From assembly GCA_023389745.1 (NCBI GenBank), contig JAEWED010000197.1:1-64000 (forward strand): a DNA stretch of 64,000 nucleotides. The letters are read 5' to 3'. The stretch's first letter is position 1, and each line of letters starts with the position of its first letter. Under the pieces are notes generated by a model. It was not told the origin of the DNA, made no database searches, and worked only from the letters and a program-made list of their open reading frames with translations. The stretch comes from Actinomycetes bacterium. GTDB taxonomy: Bacteria; Actinomycetota; Acidimicrobiia; Acidimicrobiales; Microtrichaceae. The position numbers and the translations under genes were made by a program. Shown one piece after another: positions 35,197-44,224 of this stretch.

Positions 35197-35202
35197 AGCG
35201 TA
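35197..35202 (-). promoter_or_regulatory. TACGCT -10 box for leaderless uvrB
   Basis: On the minus strand TACGCT is followed by TCCCGAC (7 bases) and then GTG. No LexA-type palindrome is visible near it. Confidence 0.5.
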
Positions 35203-35220
35203 GTGACGGGCTGTGACACT

Positions 35221-35294
35221 GTCGCCGCAGGCGGCCCGAACGCCTGTCGCCGCAGGCGGCCCGAACGCCCGGCGCCGCAGGCGGCCCGAGGCCA
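35221..35294. repeat. Three 25-base tandem repeats between coaE and uvrB
   Basis: Units gtcgccgcaggcggcccgaa followed by cgcct lie at 35221, 35246 and 35271 (the last diverging at its ends). Each has the small hairpin gccgc-ag-gcggc. They end just before the coaE stop and sit upstream of the uvrB promoter, so they could terminate coaE transcription. Confidence 0.85.
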
Positions 35295-35297
35295 GCG

Positions 35298-35891
35298 TCA
35301 GCGCAGGGTGGCGATCCAGTCCCAGGCTCGGTCGATCTCGGCGGCGAGGTCGTCGGGGTCGCCGTGGTTGTCGATCACCAAGTCGGCCTTCTCGAGCCGT
35401 TCGAAGCGGCTGACCTGCTTGGCGATGCGGTTGCGGGCGTCGTCCTCGGAGAAGCCGCGGTGCTCGACCAGGCGCTGCACGGCGACGTCGGGGTCGAGGT
35501 CGACCACGATCATCGCCGCCATGTCGTCGCGGCCGGACTCGACCAGCAGCGGCACGTCGAGGATGACCACCCGATCGGTCTCGGCGAGCTCGGCGAGGCG
35601 CCGCTCGATCTCCTCGTGCACCCTCGGGTGCACGATCATCGACAGGTCCGCCAGGGCCTGGGAGTCGGTGAAGACCACCTCGGCCACCGCTGCGCGGTCG
35701 AGCCCACCGTCCTCGGCGACGATGCCGGGTCCGAAGCGAGCCACCATCTCGTCGAAGACCACGGTGCCGGGCTGCTGCAGCTCCTTGACGATCGCGTCGG
35801 CGTCGATCACCGCCGCGCCCCGCTCGGCCAGACCGGCCGAGACCGACGACTTGCCCGCACCGATTCCCCCGGTGAGCCCGATCAACAGCAT
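35298..35891 (-). CDS. coaE: Dephospho-CoA kinase
   Basis: This enzyme does the last step of coenzyme A synthesis, phosphorylating the 3'-OH of dephospho-CoA. It has 197 residues from an ATG with AGGAGG 7 bases upstream. P-loop GLTGGIGAGKSSVS, IDADAIVKELQQPG, HPRVHEEIERRL and VPLLVESG are family signatures. The single-domain length is usual; it lacks the C-terminal extension of some mycobacterial forms. Confidence 0.97.
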   Translation of the reverse strand: MLLIGLTGGIGAGKSSVSAGLAERGAAVIDADAIVKELQQPGTVVFDEMVARFGPGIVAEDGGLDRAAVAEVVFTDSQALADLSMIVHPRVHEEIERRLAELAETDRVVILDVPLLVESGRDDMAAMIVVDLDPDVAVQRLVEHRGFSEDDARNRIAKQVSRFERLEKADLVIDNHGDPDDLAAEIDRAWDWIATLR

Positions 35892-35987
35892 CGTTCCGCC
35901 TCCTGCACGGGCGCCGACGCTACCGCGACGGCCCTCGCAGGGGGCGATCCCCGGGGTCGGTCCCGCGAAATATCTCACCCAATTCTG

Positions 35988-36014
35988 TAGGTCGCACGGC
36001 CCAGCTGCCGATAC
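35988..36014 (+). promoter_or_regulatory. FliA/WhiG-like promoter ahead of the histidine kinase gene
   Basis: GCCGATAC (36007-36014) matches the -10 of sigma-28 class factors (FliA, WhiG: GCCGATAA) at 7 of 8 positions. The -35 at 15 bases spacing reads TAGG, a weak match to TAAA/TCAA. Upstream DNA (about 35967-35990) is unusually AT-rich for this genome. Confidence 0.45.
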
Positions 36015-36080
36015 GCACTGCAGACCCTCGCCCACCGTCGATCGACGACCTCGATCGACGCACCTGCACACAGGACTCCG

Positions 36081-38207
36081 ATGACGCCATCACACGACGC
36101 AGACGGCCAGCTGCACCCAGCCGACGTCGACGAGATGGCCGGTGGCGATCTCGGCGCAGGCGACCAGGGGCAGGACCACGCCGCTTCGCCACCTGGCACG
36201 GGCCGCTCCGACACAGGCAGCTCTGGCACCGGCAGCTCTGGCACAGGCAGCTCGGCGAAACCCGGGCTCGGGGCGCGACTGCGCTCCCGGGTGTCCGCCG
36301 ACCTGCGGAGCGCGCTGGTCGACCCCTCCCAGGAGCCCACCGGGGACTTCGACATCGTCGTGCAGCAGCCGGGACGAGCAGGTGACCGCGTCGCCACGTT
36401 CGCCGGGCTCATCACGGCGATGCGCCTGGCGACCACGGCGATCTCGCTGCTGCTGGTGTCGACGTCGACCGACGACTCGGTGTCGCTGCGTGTCTGGACC
36501 GCCCTGGTCGTCGGCTACGCGATCTTCAGGGCGTTCCGCCCGATCCGCTACACCGACGACGTCGGCTCGCTGATCAAGGTCGTCGCCGAGGTCGGGGTGC
36601 ACGTGGTCGCCGTGGTGGCAACCGGCGGCTGGGAGTCCCCGCTCATCTTCACGCTGCTGACGGCGGTGACCGTCGCCGGTCTGGCCCGTGGGTTCGGCTT
36701 CTCGCTGCGCGTCGCGATCGCCACGATCCTGGCGGTCTCGTTCCCCTTCATCGACCAGGCCGTCGACCGCCGAGAAGCGCTGCTGCGCTCCGCCTCGTGG
36801 GCCGGCATCGTGCTGCTGGTGGCGATCGTCGCCGGCTACGCACGCCGGATCTCCGGTGAGGCCGACCGCGAGCGGGAGCTCGCCATGGACCGCCTCGGCC
36901 GGCTGGCCGACGCGAACGCACTGCTCTTCTCGCTGCACCGCGTCACCCAGACGCTGCCGGCGTCGCTCGACCTGGGCGACGTGCTCGACTCCACCCTGAG
37001 CCGCATGAAGTCGCTCGTCGCCTACGACAGCGTCGCCGTGCTGCTCTTCGACGAGACCGACGCCCACTGGGACGTGGTCCGCCACCAGGGCCTGCACGCC
37101 CCCACCCGCCTCGGCCCGACCGAGCTGCCCGCCGGGCTGCGCCAGGCGATCGCCCAGAACCGCCAGGTGCACCTGCCGGACCTGTCGACCCAGATCGGCG
37201 GGGGCCTCTCGAACCGTGCCGGTTCAGGCATCTACTCGGTGCTCGTCGCCCGCGGCGCCATCATCGGCCTGCTCGCCATCGAGCACAGCGACTTCAACCA
37301 CTTCTCGCCCCGCGACCTGGAGCTCGTCGAGGGCTTCGTCGCTCCGGCCGCCCTGGCCCTGGACAACGCCCGCTGGTTCGCCCGACTGCGCACCGTCGGT
37401 GCGGACGAGGAGCGGACCCGCATCGCCCGTGATCTGCACGATCGCATCGGCCAGTCCCTCGCCTACCTCGGCTTCGAGCTCGACCGCCTCGTCGACAAGG
37501 AGGAGTCGGGCCAGACCATCACCGAGGACATCCGGCTGCTGCGCGACGACCTGCGCGGCGTGGTGCGAGAGGTGCGCGACACCCTCTACGACCTGCGAAC
37601 CGACGTCTCCGACGAGCAGAGTCTGGCGGACGTGCTCGAGCAGTTCGTCGTGCGCGTCGCCGAGCGCAGCGAGCTCCAGATCCAGATCGAGGCCGACCGT
37701 GGTGCCCGTCTGCCGATGCTCCAGGAGCGCGAGATGTGGCGTGTCGCCCAGGAGGCGCTCGCCAACATCGAGCGGCACTCCCAGGCGACCGCAGTGCGCG
37801 TCGTGTGGCGCTGCGACGGCCGCCGTGCCCTGATCGACATCACCGACAACGGCGTGGGCTTCGACCAGTCCCGAGCCGGCCGCATCGACTCCTACGGCGT
37901 GCTGGGCATGCGCGAACGCGCGGCCAGCATCGGCGCGGCGCTCGAGATCGTCAGCGCCCCGGGCCGCGGCACACGCGTGCGCTGCACGCTCACCCCCGAG
38001 ACCACCGAGGCACGCGACACCGGCGCCTCGCTGGCCCCAGAGACACCTGCGGAACGCAGCACCGCACCGTTCGAGCACGCCGAGGTGCCCTCGGGTCGCT
38101 CGGTGACCACCAACGACGGCGGCACGACCCGCCTCGCGCCGCTCGCTCCGGCTCCGCCGGACGCCTCGACCGCACACACATCATCCGAACCATGGAAGGG
38201 GAGGTAG
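36081..38207 (+). CDS. Membrane histidine kinase, NarL-partner type, with GAF domain
   Basis: This 708-residue sensor kinase starts with a disordered Ser/Gly/Thr-rich tail that includes a 15-base repeat (TGSSG). Five or six membrane helices lie at about residues 110-260, then a GAF domain (about 285-430), a HisKA_3 dimerisation domain with phospho-acceptor His453 in ARDLHDRIGQ, and a HATPase domain (ALANIERHSQA, DNGVGFD, GVLGMRERA). A 60-residue Thr/Pro-rich tail ends the protein. It lies three bases before the response regulator gene, so the pair forms one two-component system. The signal is unknown. Confidence 0.93.
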   Translation: MTPSHDADGQLHPADVDEMAGGDLGAGDQGQDHAASPPGTGRSDTGSSGTGSSGTGSSAKPGLGARLRSRVSADLRSALVDPSQEPTGDFDIVVQQPGRAGDRVATFAGLITAMRLATTAISLLLVSTSTDDSVSLRVWTALVVGYAIFRAFRPIRYTDDVGSLIKVVAEVGVHVVAVVATGGWESPLIFTLLTAVTVAGLARGFGFSLRVAIATILAVSFPFIDQAVDRREALLRSASWAGIVLLVAIVAGYARRISGEADRERELAMDRLGRLADANALLFSLHRVTQTLPASLDLGDVLDSTLSRMKSLVAYDSVAVLLFDETDAHWDVVRHQGLHAPTRLGPTELPAGLRQAIAQNRQVHLPDLSTQIGGGLSNRAGSGIYSVLVARGAIIGLLAIEHSDFNHFSPRDLELVEGFVAPAALALDNARWFARLRTVGADEERTRIARDLHDRIGQSLAYLGFELDRLVDKEESGQTITEDIRLLRDDLRGVVREVRDTLYDLRTDVSDEQSLADVLEQFVVRVAERSELQIQIEADRGARLPMLQEREMWRVAQEALANIERHSQATAVRVVWRCDGRRALIDITDNGVGFDQSRAGRIDSYGVLGMRERAASIGAALEIVSAPGRGTRVRCTLTPETTEARDTGASLAPETPAERSTAPFEHAEVPSGRSVTTNDGGTTRLAPLAPAPPDASTAHTSSEPWKGR

Positions 38208-38210
38208 GAG

Positions 38211-38858
38211 ATGTCGATCCGCCTCATGCTGGCCGACGACCATCGAATGCTCAGGGAGGGCCTCCGGCGGTCGATGACCGACGCCGGGTTCGATGTGATC
38301 GGAGAAGCCGGCGACGGCGTCGAAGCCGTGTCCCTCGCGGGTCAGCTGCAACCCGACGTCATCCTCATGGACGTGACGATGCCGAACTGCGACGGCGTCG
38401 AGGCGTGCCGGCAGCTCAAGGCGATCGGCACCGACTCGCGGATCGTCATGTTGACGATGCACGCCGACCAGGAGGTCCTCACCAACGCCATCCGGGCGGG
38501 GGCGATCGGCTACCTGACCAAGGACTGCTCGACCCGTGAGATCGCCGAGGCGGTGCGCATGGCCGCCGAGGGCGACACCGTGCTGTCACCGCAGCTCGCC
38601 CGGTCGATGCTCGCCGAGGTGCGCAAGCTCGACGAGCCTCGCACGCCGGAGGACGACCGCGTCGTCACCAAGCGCGAGGAGGAGGTCCTGCAGCTCATCG
38701 CGGACGGCTGCTCGACCCCCGAGGTCGCGGAGCGCCTCTACATCTCGCAGAAGACCGTCAAGAACCACCTCGCGTCGATCTACCAGAAGCTCGACGCCAG
38801 GGATCGCACGCAGGCCGTCCTCCAGGCGGTCCGGATGGGCATCGTGAGCCTGCACTGA
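38211..38858 (+). CDS. NarL/LuxR-family response regulator
   Basis: This 215-residue regulator has a receiver domain with phospho-acceptor Asp54 (VILMDVTMP), acidic pocket Asp9/Asp10, and Lys104 (YLTKD). The C-terminal LuxR helix-turn-helix runs from about residue 150 (VVTKREEEVLQLIADGCST..., YISQKTVKNHLASIYQKL). GAGGTAGGAG directly precedes the ATG. It is the partner of the kinase just upstream. The Flp pilin gene 190 bases downstream may be a target, but no operator could be identified. Confidence 0.95.
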   Translation: MSIRLMLADDHRMLREGLRRSMTDAGFDVIGEAGDGVEAVSLAGQLQPDVILMDVTMPNCDGVEACRQLKAIGTDSRIVMLTMHADQEVLTNAIRAGAIGYLTKDCSTREIAEAVRMAAEGDTVLSPQLARSMLAEVRKLDEPRTPEDDRVVTKREEEVLQLIADGCSTPEVAERLYISQKTVKNHLASIYQKLDARDRTQAVLQAVRMGIVSLH

Positions 38859-38937
38859 GGCTCGCCCATCGAGGCGACATGGTCCCCGTGACCCTTGGGG
38901 GTTGGGTCACCGGAACCACGTTGGGCCATACGACCTA

Positions 38938-38964
38938 TCAAGGGTGGGTCGTAGGCGCCGATAC
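38938..38964 (+). promoter_or_regulatory. FliA/WhiG-like promoter ahead of the Flp pilin gene
   Basis: TCAAGG (38938-38943) and GCCGATAC (38957-38964) match the sigma-28 class consensus TCAAG/TAAA, N15, GCCGATAA, with exactly 15 bases between TCAA and GCCG. An imperfect palindrome, tacgacc...gggtcgta, overlaps the -35 box and may be an operator. The leader of about 78 bases contains the hairpin ggggttcggaacccc. Confidence 0.6.
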
Positions 38965-39047
38965 AACTTTCACGGATCCCGGCGGACGGGGTTCGGAACC
39001 CCAGGTAACACCCGAAACCCGAAGCACCAAACGGACGGAGCACAACA

Positions 39048-39245
39048 ATGATCACCCAGTTCAACTTCCTCAAGGCATGGCTGCTGGCTCAGGCCAAGAC
39101 CGAGCGTGGCGCCTCGCTCGTGGAGTACGCACTCCTCGTGGCGCTCATCGCCGTCGTCGTCATCGGCGCCATCACCCTCCTCGGCCGCAGCGCCTCCGAG
39201 ACCTTCTCGGACGTCTCGGACGAGCTGAACACCGCCACCCCCTGA
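39048..39245 (+). CDS. Flp/Fap-type IVb pilin
   Basis: This 65-residue prepilin has the type IVb signature: a charged leader, then GASLVEYALLVALIAVVVIGAI, with the conserved Glu-Tyr pair five and six residues into the mature protein and a single hydrophobic helix that forms the pilus core. The tail is short (SASETFSDVSDELN). The Tad secretion genes and prepilin peptidase are not in this window. A strong terminator follows, so it is transcribed alone. It may serve as adhesion or DNA-uptake pilus subunit. Confidence 0.93.
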   Translation: MITQFNFLKAWLLAQAKTERGASLVEYALLVALIAVVVIGAITLLGRSASETFSDVSDELNTATP

Positions 39246-39274
39246 TCCCCCGGATCAGCGGACAGGTACTGAGC

Positions 39275-39304
39275 GAGGGCGGGCCCGACTCCGGGTCCGC
39301 CCTC
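39275..39304 (+). terminator. Terminator after the Flp pilin gene
   Basis: The arms gagggcgg and ccgccctc, extended by an inner cccg/cggg pairing, are followed by gtcccttct. Confidence 0.65.
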
Positions 39305-39372
39305 GTCCCTTCTCCGAGACGCGACGGGCAGATCCACAACGACGTCGATCAGCTACCGGAGTGGAGAGTGAC

Positions 39373-39395
39373 GACGGGGCCCGAGGGGCCCCGTC
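39373..39395 (-). terminator. Terminator after the GntR gene
   Basis: The arms gacggggccc and gggccccgtc form a perfect 10-base-pair stem with loop gag. Together with the previous hairpin it insulates the pilin and gntR genes. Confidence 0.65.
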
Positions 39396-39428
39396 GCCGC
39401 GTCCGGGGACAGGTGAGCGTCCGGTGCG

Positions 39429-40160
39429 TCAGTCGACCAGTCGGAGACCGGTCGGGGTGAGCGAGCCGTCGTCGACGGCCAGCTCGACCGAGAAGCGGGT
39501 GCGGTGCGCGGGGAACACGTGCTCGCTGACCAGCACCGGTTGCCCCTCGGCGCTGCGGGTCACCCGCTCGACCACCAACGCCGGGGACGACACCGGCACA
39601 CCGAGCAGCGCCGCATCGGCGTCGTCGATGAGCTCGGCGCCGATCGTCTGGCTCGCACCGCCGAGCGCCACGGGCAGCTGTTCGAGGAACGACGATCGCT
39701 CGACGTCGTCGCGGCTGAGCGCCGAGCCGAGCTCCTCACGGCACCACACCGTCACCCTGGCGAACGGCTGACCGTCGGCCAGGCTGAGGCGACGCACCTC
39801 GAGCACGGTGCGCTCGCCGAGCACCTCACGCACCCGCGGCGGCGAGGGCACGAACCCGAACGACAGGATCCGACGTGCGGAGCGCAGACCTGCGGCCGAG
39901 AGCTGGGCGTCGATGGTGCCGAGGTGGCTCAGGTCCTGCTGCAGCGGTTCGCCGGCGATCGTCCAGCCGAAGCCCTGCCGGCTCTCGAGCAGCCCCTCGC
40001 CTCGCAGCACCTCGAGCGCCCGGCGAACGGTGACCCTGCTGGCCCCGTAGTGTGCGGACAGCTCCGACTCCGACGGCAGGACCCGCGTCGCGTCGAACTC
40101 GGCCTCCCGCAGCCGCCGACGCAGATCGTCGGCGATGACCTGGTAGCGGATGGTCCTCAC
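39429..40160 (-). CDS. GntR/HutC-family transcriptional regulator
   Basis: This 243-residue regulator has an N-terminal winged helix (YQVIADDLRRRL, LPSESELSAHYGASRVTVRRALEVLRGEGLLE) and a C-terminal UTRA ligand domain (about residues 80-235), the HutC subfamily layout. The GTG start lies 8 bases after a TACACT box, which suggests a leaderless mRNA. It is divergent from aconitase with a 70-base shared control region that holds a likely GntR site, so it may control acn and itself. The effector is unknown. Confidence 0.88.
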   Translation of the reverse strand: MRTIRYQVIADDLRRRLREAEFDATRVLPSESELSAHYGASRVTVRRALEVLRGEGLLESRQGFGWTIAGEPLQQDLSHLGTIDAQLSAAGLRSARRILSFGFVPSPPRVREVLGERTVLEVRRLSLADGQPFARVTVWCREELGSALSRDDVERSSFLEQLPVALGGASQTIGAELIDDADAALLGVPVSSPALVVERVTRSAEGQPVLVSEHVFPAHRTRFSVELAVDDGSLTPTGLRLVD

Positions 40161-40163
40161 GAA

Positions 40164-40180
40164 CTTGTAGTGTACTTGTA
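40164..40180. promoter_or_regulatory. Shared operator/promoter between gntR and aconitase
   Basis: The direct repeat acttgta-gtgt-acttgta (40163-40180 region) contains the palindrome gtagtgtac, like the GTxTAxAC-type sites of GntR regulators. On the minus strand it includes the TACACT -10 box of gntR. A regulator bound here would block its own gene and affect the divergent acn promoter. Confidence 0.45.
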
Positions 40181-40230
40181 TTCCCGCCGGTTCGACCGCC
40201 TGACCCGGGTACCGCCACGAGGAGACCGCC

Positions 40231-42501
40231 ATGGCCGCTGTTGCATCCACTCCCATCGAGCTCGTGAAGGGCGCCTACGCCCGTTTCGAGGCCCATGTCG
40301 ACGTCGCCCGGACCCGACTCGGTCGACCCCTCACCCTCGCCGAGAAGATCCTGATCGCCCACCTCGACGACCCCTCGGCGTACTTCGAGCGCGGCATCAC
40401 CTACAACGACCTGCGCCCCGACCGTGTGGCCATGCAGGACGCGACCGCGCAGATGGCGCTGCTGCAGTTCATGACCGCCGGACTCGACCAGGTCGCCGTG
40501 CCGTCGACGGTCCACTGCGACCACCTGATCCAGGCCAAGGAGAACGGCAAGGTCGACCTGCTCGCCGCCGAGCAGAACAACGCCGAGGTCTACGACTTCC
40601 TCGAGTCGGTCTCGGCCAAGTACGACATCGGCTTCTGGGGCCCGGGCTCGGGCATCATCCACCAGGTCGTGCTCGAGCAGTACGCCTTCCCGGGCGGGAT
40701 GATGGTCGGCACCGACAGCCACACCCCGAACGCCGGCGGCCTGGGCATGATCGCGATCGGCGTGGGCGGCGCCGACGCTGTCGACGTGATGACCGGGTTC
40801 CCGTTCAACGTGCGCTGGCCGAAGCTGATCGGCGTGCACCTGACCGGTGAGCTCAACGGCTGGTCGGCCCCGAAGGACGTCATCCTGAAGGTCGCCGAGA
40901 TCCTCACCGTCAAGGGCGGCACCGGCGCCATCGTCGAGTACTTCGGTCCCGGCGCCAACTCGATCTCGTGCACCGGCAAGGCGACGATCTGCAACATGGG
41001 CGCCGAGATCGGCGCGACCACCTCGCTGTTCGCCTACGACGACGCGATGGCCCGCTACCTCAAGGCGACCGGCCGCGAGGAGATCGCCGACGCGGCGAAC
41101 GGCGTGGCGCACCACCTGCGCGCCGATGACGAGGTGCTCGCGGATCCGGTGCAGTACTTCGACCAGGTCATCGAGATCGACCTGTCGACCTTGCGTCCGC
41201 ACATCAACGGCCCCCACACCCCCGACCTGGCCCGAGAGGTGTCCAAGCTCGGCGACGAGGCCCGCGAGCAGGGCTGGCCGCTCGAGATCAGCTCCGCGCT
41301 CGTCGGCTCGTGCACCAACTCGTCCTACGAGGACATCACCCGAGCCGCCTCGATCCTGCGCTTCGCCGCGGCCAACGGCCTCTCGGTGAAGACGCCGCTG
41401 ATGATCACCCCCGGCTCGGAGCAGGTCCGGGCGACGATCGAGCGCGACGACCTGCTCGGCACCTTCGAAGCCGCCGGCGCCACCGTGCTCGCCAACGCGT
41501 GCGGCCCGTGCATCGGCCAGTGGGCCCGCCCGGCCGAGGACATCGACCATCCGAACACGATCGTCACGAGCTACAACCGCAACTTCCCCAAGCGCAACGA
41601 CGGGTCGGTCAACACCCTCGCCTTCGTGACCTCACCCGAGACGGTCGTCGCGCTGGCGCTGGCCGGCACGCTCGACTTCGACCCGCTCTCCGACACGCTC
41701 ACCAACGCCTCGGGCGAACAGGTCAGCCTGCCCGAGCCGGTCGGCGAGGAGCTGCCGGCGCTCGGCTTCACCCCGGGCGAGAACACCTTCGTCGCACCGC
41801 CCGAGGACCGCTCCTCGGTCGAGGTCAAGGTCTCCCCCACCTCGGACCGGCTCCAGCTGCTGGAGCCGTTCGCGCCCTGGGACGGCAACGACTACCTCGA
41901 CCTGCCGATCCTGGTGAAGGCCAAGGGCAAGTGCACCACCGACCACATCTCGATGGCCGGTCCGTGGCTCAAGTACCGCGGTCACCTCGAGAACATCTCG
42001 GGCAACCTCTTCCTCGGGGCCATCAACGCCTTCACGGGCGAGGCCGGCGAGGGCAAGGACCAGCTCGACGGCACGACGAAGTCGTACCCGGACATCGCGA
42101 AGCACTACCACGAGGTCGGTCAGCCCTGGGTCGCCGTCGGTGACGAGAACTGGGGCGAGGGCTCCTCTCGTGAGCACGCGGCGATGGAGCCCCGGTTCCG
42201 TGGCGCCAAGGCGATCATCGTGCGCAGCTTCGCCCGCATCCACGAGGCGAACCTGAAGAAGCAGGGCGTGCTCGCCCTGACCTTCGCCGAGCCGGAGATC
42301 TACGACGTCATCGGCGAGGACGACCGCATCAGCATCCTCGGCCTCGCGAACCTCGCTCCCGGCGAGCCCGTCGAGTGCCGCCTCACCAAGCCCGACGGCA
42401 CCTCGATCACGTTCTGGGGCAACCAGACGATGAGCGAGGAGCACATCGAGTGGTTCAAGGCGGGCTCGGCCCTCAACATCATCCGGGCTCGTACTGCCTG
42501 A
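40231..42501 (+). CDS. acn: Aconitate hydratase, mitochondrial-type
   Basis: This 4Fe-4S enzyme converts citrate to isocitrate in the TCA cycle. It has 756 residues, which together with motifs [31 protein letters not shown] (first cluster Cys), [10 protein letters not shown] (two more) and [13 protein letters not shown] fits the mitochondrial-type aconitase rather than the about 900-residue AcnA usual in actinobacteria. The swivel domain includes [21 protein letters not shown] precedes the ATG. Citrate synthase lies 3 kb downstream in the same direction but is not cotranscribed. Confidence 0.96.
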   Translation: MAAVASTPIELVKGAYARFEAHVDVARTRLGRPLTLAEKILIAHLDDPSAYFERGITYNDLRPDRVAMQDATAQMALLQFMTAGLDQVAVPSTVHCDHLIQAKENGKVDLLAAEQNNAEVYDFLESVSAKYDIGFWGPGSGIIHQVVLEQYAFPGGMMVGTDSHTPNAGGLGMIAIGVGGADAVDVMTGFPFNVRWPKLIGVHLTGELNGWSAPKDVILKVAEILTVKGGTGAIVEYFGPGANSISCTGKATICNMGAEIGATTSLFAYDDAMARYLKATGREEIADAANGVAHHLRADDEVLADPVQYFDQVIEIDLSTLRPHINGPHTPDLAREVSKLGDEAREQGWPLEISSALVGSCTNSSYEDITRAASILRFAAANGLSVKTPLMITPGSEQVRATIERDDLLGTFEAAGATVLANACGPCIGQWARPAEDIDHPNTIVTSYNRNFPKRNDGSVNTLAFVTSPETVVALALAGTLDFDPLSDTLTNASGEQVSLPEPVGEELPALGFTPGENTFVAPPEDRSSVEVKVSPTSDRLQLLEPFAPWDGNDYLDLPILVKAKGKCTTDHISMAGPWLKYRGHLENISGNLFLGAINAFTGEAGEGKDQLDGTTKSYPDIAKHYHEVGQPWVAVGDENWGEGSSREHAAMEPRFRGAKAIIVRSFARIHEANLKKQGVLALTFAEPEIYDVIGEDDRISILGLANLAPGEPVECRLTKPDGTSITFWGNQTMSEEHIEWFKAGSALNIIRARTA

Positions 42502-42516
42502 CGGTCTTTCTTGCTC

Positions 42517-42769
42517 GAAGGGCGGTGGCTCGCCCGGAAACCTGTCGGCGCTTCGCTGGAAACGGTTTCCGGGCGACCACCGCCCTTCTCGCGTTCAGCG
42601 GGTGCCAAGCAGCACGGCAAACGGATGCCGTCACGCCAGCCCTTGTTCTTTGCAGGGTCGGCGCTTCGCTGGAAACGGTTTCCGGGCGACCACCGCCCTT
42701 CTCGCGTTCAGCGGGCGCCAAGCAGCACGGCAGACGGATACCGTCACGCCGGCCCTTGTTCTTTGCAGG
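42517..42769. repeat. Large inverted repeat and 113-base tandem duplication after aconitase
   Basis: A near-perfect inverted repeat (42517-42542 with 42564-42588, one extra base) forms a 25-base-pair stem. A 113-base unit, 42544-42656, is repeated at once at 42657-42769 with 4 differences, all transitions. The duplicated unit contains the right arm of the inverted repeat and a ggaaacggtttcc palindrome. It fills the whole gap between acn and the convergent acyltransferase gene and should end transcription on both sides. Confidence 0.92.
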
Positions 42770-42775
42770 AGAGCG

Positions 42776-44224
42776 TCAGTCGGTGCCGGGGCGGCGGTGG
42801 GACTCGTGGTCGGCGTCGTCCTCGTCGGGGATGACGCCGCCCGGGTAGGTGAGCGCCAGCTCGTCGCGTGAGGGCGTGTAGGGCTGCGACGCCTCGGGCG
42901 GCAGCAGGTCGGAGATCGCCGACATCATCGTGGCGGTGTCCTCGTCGAGGTCCTCGCCGGCCAGCTCGATCGGTTCGCCGACGCGGATCGTCACCCTGGG
43001 CGGCGTCAGCACGTTGGTGACGTCCGGGAGCTTCGAGCTGCGTGGCCAGACCTCTTCGGTGCCCCACAGCCCCATCGGGATGACCGGGACGCCGGCGCCG
43101 GTCGCCAGCTTCGCCGCTCCCCAGCGCCCCTTGAGCTCGGGTTCGAAGAAGGCAGGACCCCGCGGGATCGTGCCCTGGGGCATGATCGCCACCAGCTCGC
43201 CGGCGGCGAGGGCCATCTCGGCGGCGCGCAGCGGCTCGTCGGATCCGGTGCCACGGTCCACCCTGATGCCGCCCAGGGCGGTGACGACGTCGCCCACGAC
43301 GGGGGCGTCGAACACCTCCTTCTTGCCGAGGAACCGCACGGGTCGACCCCGGCGAGCCAGCACGAAGCCGATGGCCAGCGGGTCGAAGTACGAGCGGTGG
43401 TTGGCGACCAGCACCGCCGGTCCGTGCGCCGGGATGTTGTCGATGCCCTCGATGTCGAAGCGCACCCAGGGGAAGAGCTGCGGCTGGGCGAGCATGAGCA
43501 GCACGCGCTGGGGCTCGAGGCCGGCGAACTTCGGCACACCGGCGGGCACGTCGAAGTAGACGACCGGCCAACGGCGCAGCGTCGCGACGCCCAGCATGCG
43601 CGGGTCGGGGTTCACGGCGTGGGGGTGCCCGACGATCGACAGCAGGGGGACGTCGTAGTAGCTGTCGGAGTAGGCGTAGCTGGTGTCGAGGTCGATCGAG
43701 TGGCGGAACGCCCATTCGGCGACGGCACGGGCCTTGCCCTTGCCCCACACGAAGTCGCCGTCGATCGTGCCGTCGAAGCGACCGTCGTGACGGCCGTAGC
43801 GGGTGGCCACCACGTCGTCGAAGCCCAGCCGCTGGGCCAGCGGCTCGATCAGGTCGATCGGCGTGGTCGTGGCCATCACCAGGCGCCGCCCGGCGTCTCG
43901 GTGCGCGTCGATCATCTGCTTCGCGTAGGGCAGCACGGCCTCGGCGAGCGGATCGGCGGCCCGCTCCGCGGCGGCACGCACCAGGTCGACCGACCAGCCG
44001 CGTGAGGCGCGTGCACCCTGACGGCTCAGGAACATCGACGGCCACGTCTCGCCGACCAGGTTGAAGAACCCGAAGGCGATCGCCTCGAAGGGTCCGGTGG
44101 CCCCCGTGAGCAGTCCGACGTGCCGGAGGGACTCACTGATGATCGGACCGCTTGCTCCAGACAGCAGTGTGCGATCCAGGTCGAAGAAGGCGGCGCCCCG
44201 GGTGCCCGTGCCGGATGAGGTCAT
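42776..44224 (-). CDS. HAD phosphatase / 1-acylglycerol-3-phosphate acyltransferase fusion
   Basis: This 482-residue two-domain protein has an N-terminal HAD-IB hydrolase with DxDxT motif FFDLDRTLLSG, TTTPIDLIEPLA and the late YSDSYYDVPLL (about residues 1-215). The C-terminal PlsC-type acyltransferase has VANHRSYFDPLA (HX4D), FLGKKEVF, GGIRVDRG and MPQGTIPRG (about residues 245-430). Such fusions are known in actinobacteria and probably act in phospholipid or triacylglycerol synthesis, joining acylation and dephosphorylation. The acidic C-terminal tail is not conserved in the domains. Confidence 0.93.
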   Translation of the reverse strand: MTSSGTGTRGAAFFDLDRTLLSGASGPIISESLRHVGLLTGATGPFEAIAFGFFNLVGETWPSMFLSRQGARASRGWSVDLVRAAAERAADPLAEAVLPYAKQMIDAHRDAGRRLVMATTTPIDLIEPLAQRLGFDDVVATRYGRHDGRFDGTIDGDFVWGKGKARAVAEWAFRHSIDLDTSYAYSDSYYDVPLLSIVGHPHAVNPDPRMLGVATLRRWPVVYFDVPAGVPKFAGLEPQRVLLMLAQPQLFPWVRFDIEGIDNIPAHGPAVLVANHRSYFDPLAIGFVLARRGRPVRFLGKKEVFDAPVVGDVVTALGGIRVDRGTGSDEPLRAAEMALAAGELVAIMPQGTIPRGPAFFEPELKGRWGAAKLATGAGVPVIPMGLWGTEEVWPRSSKLPDVTNVLTPPRVTIRVGEPIELAGEDLDEDTATMMSAISDLLPPEASQPYTPSRDELALTYPGGVIPDEDDADHESHRRPGTD

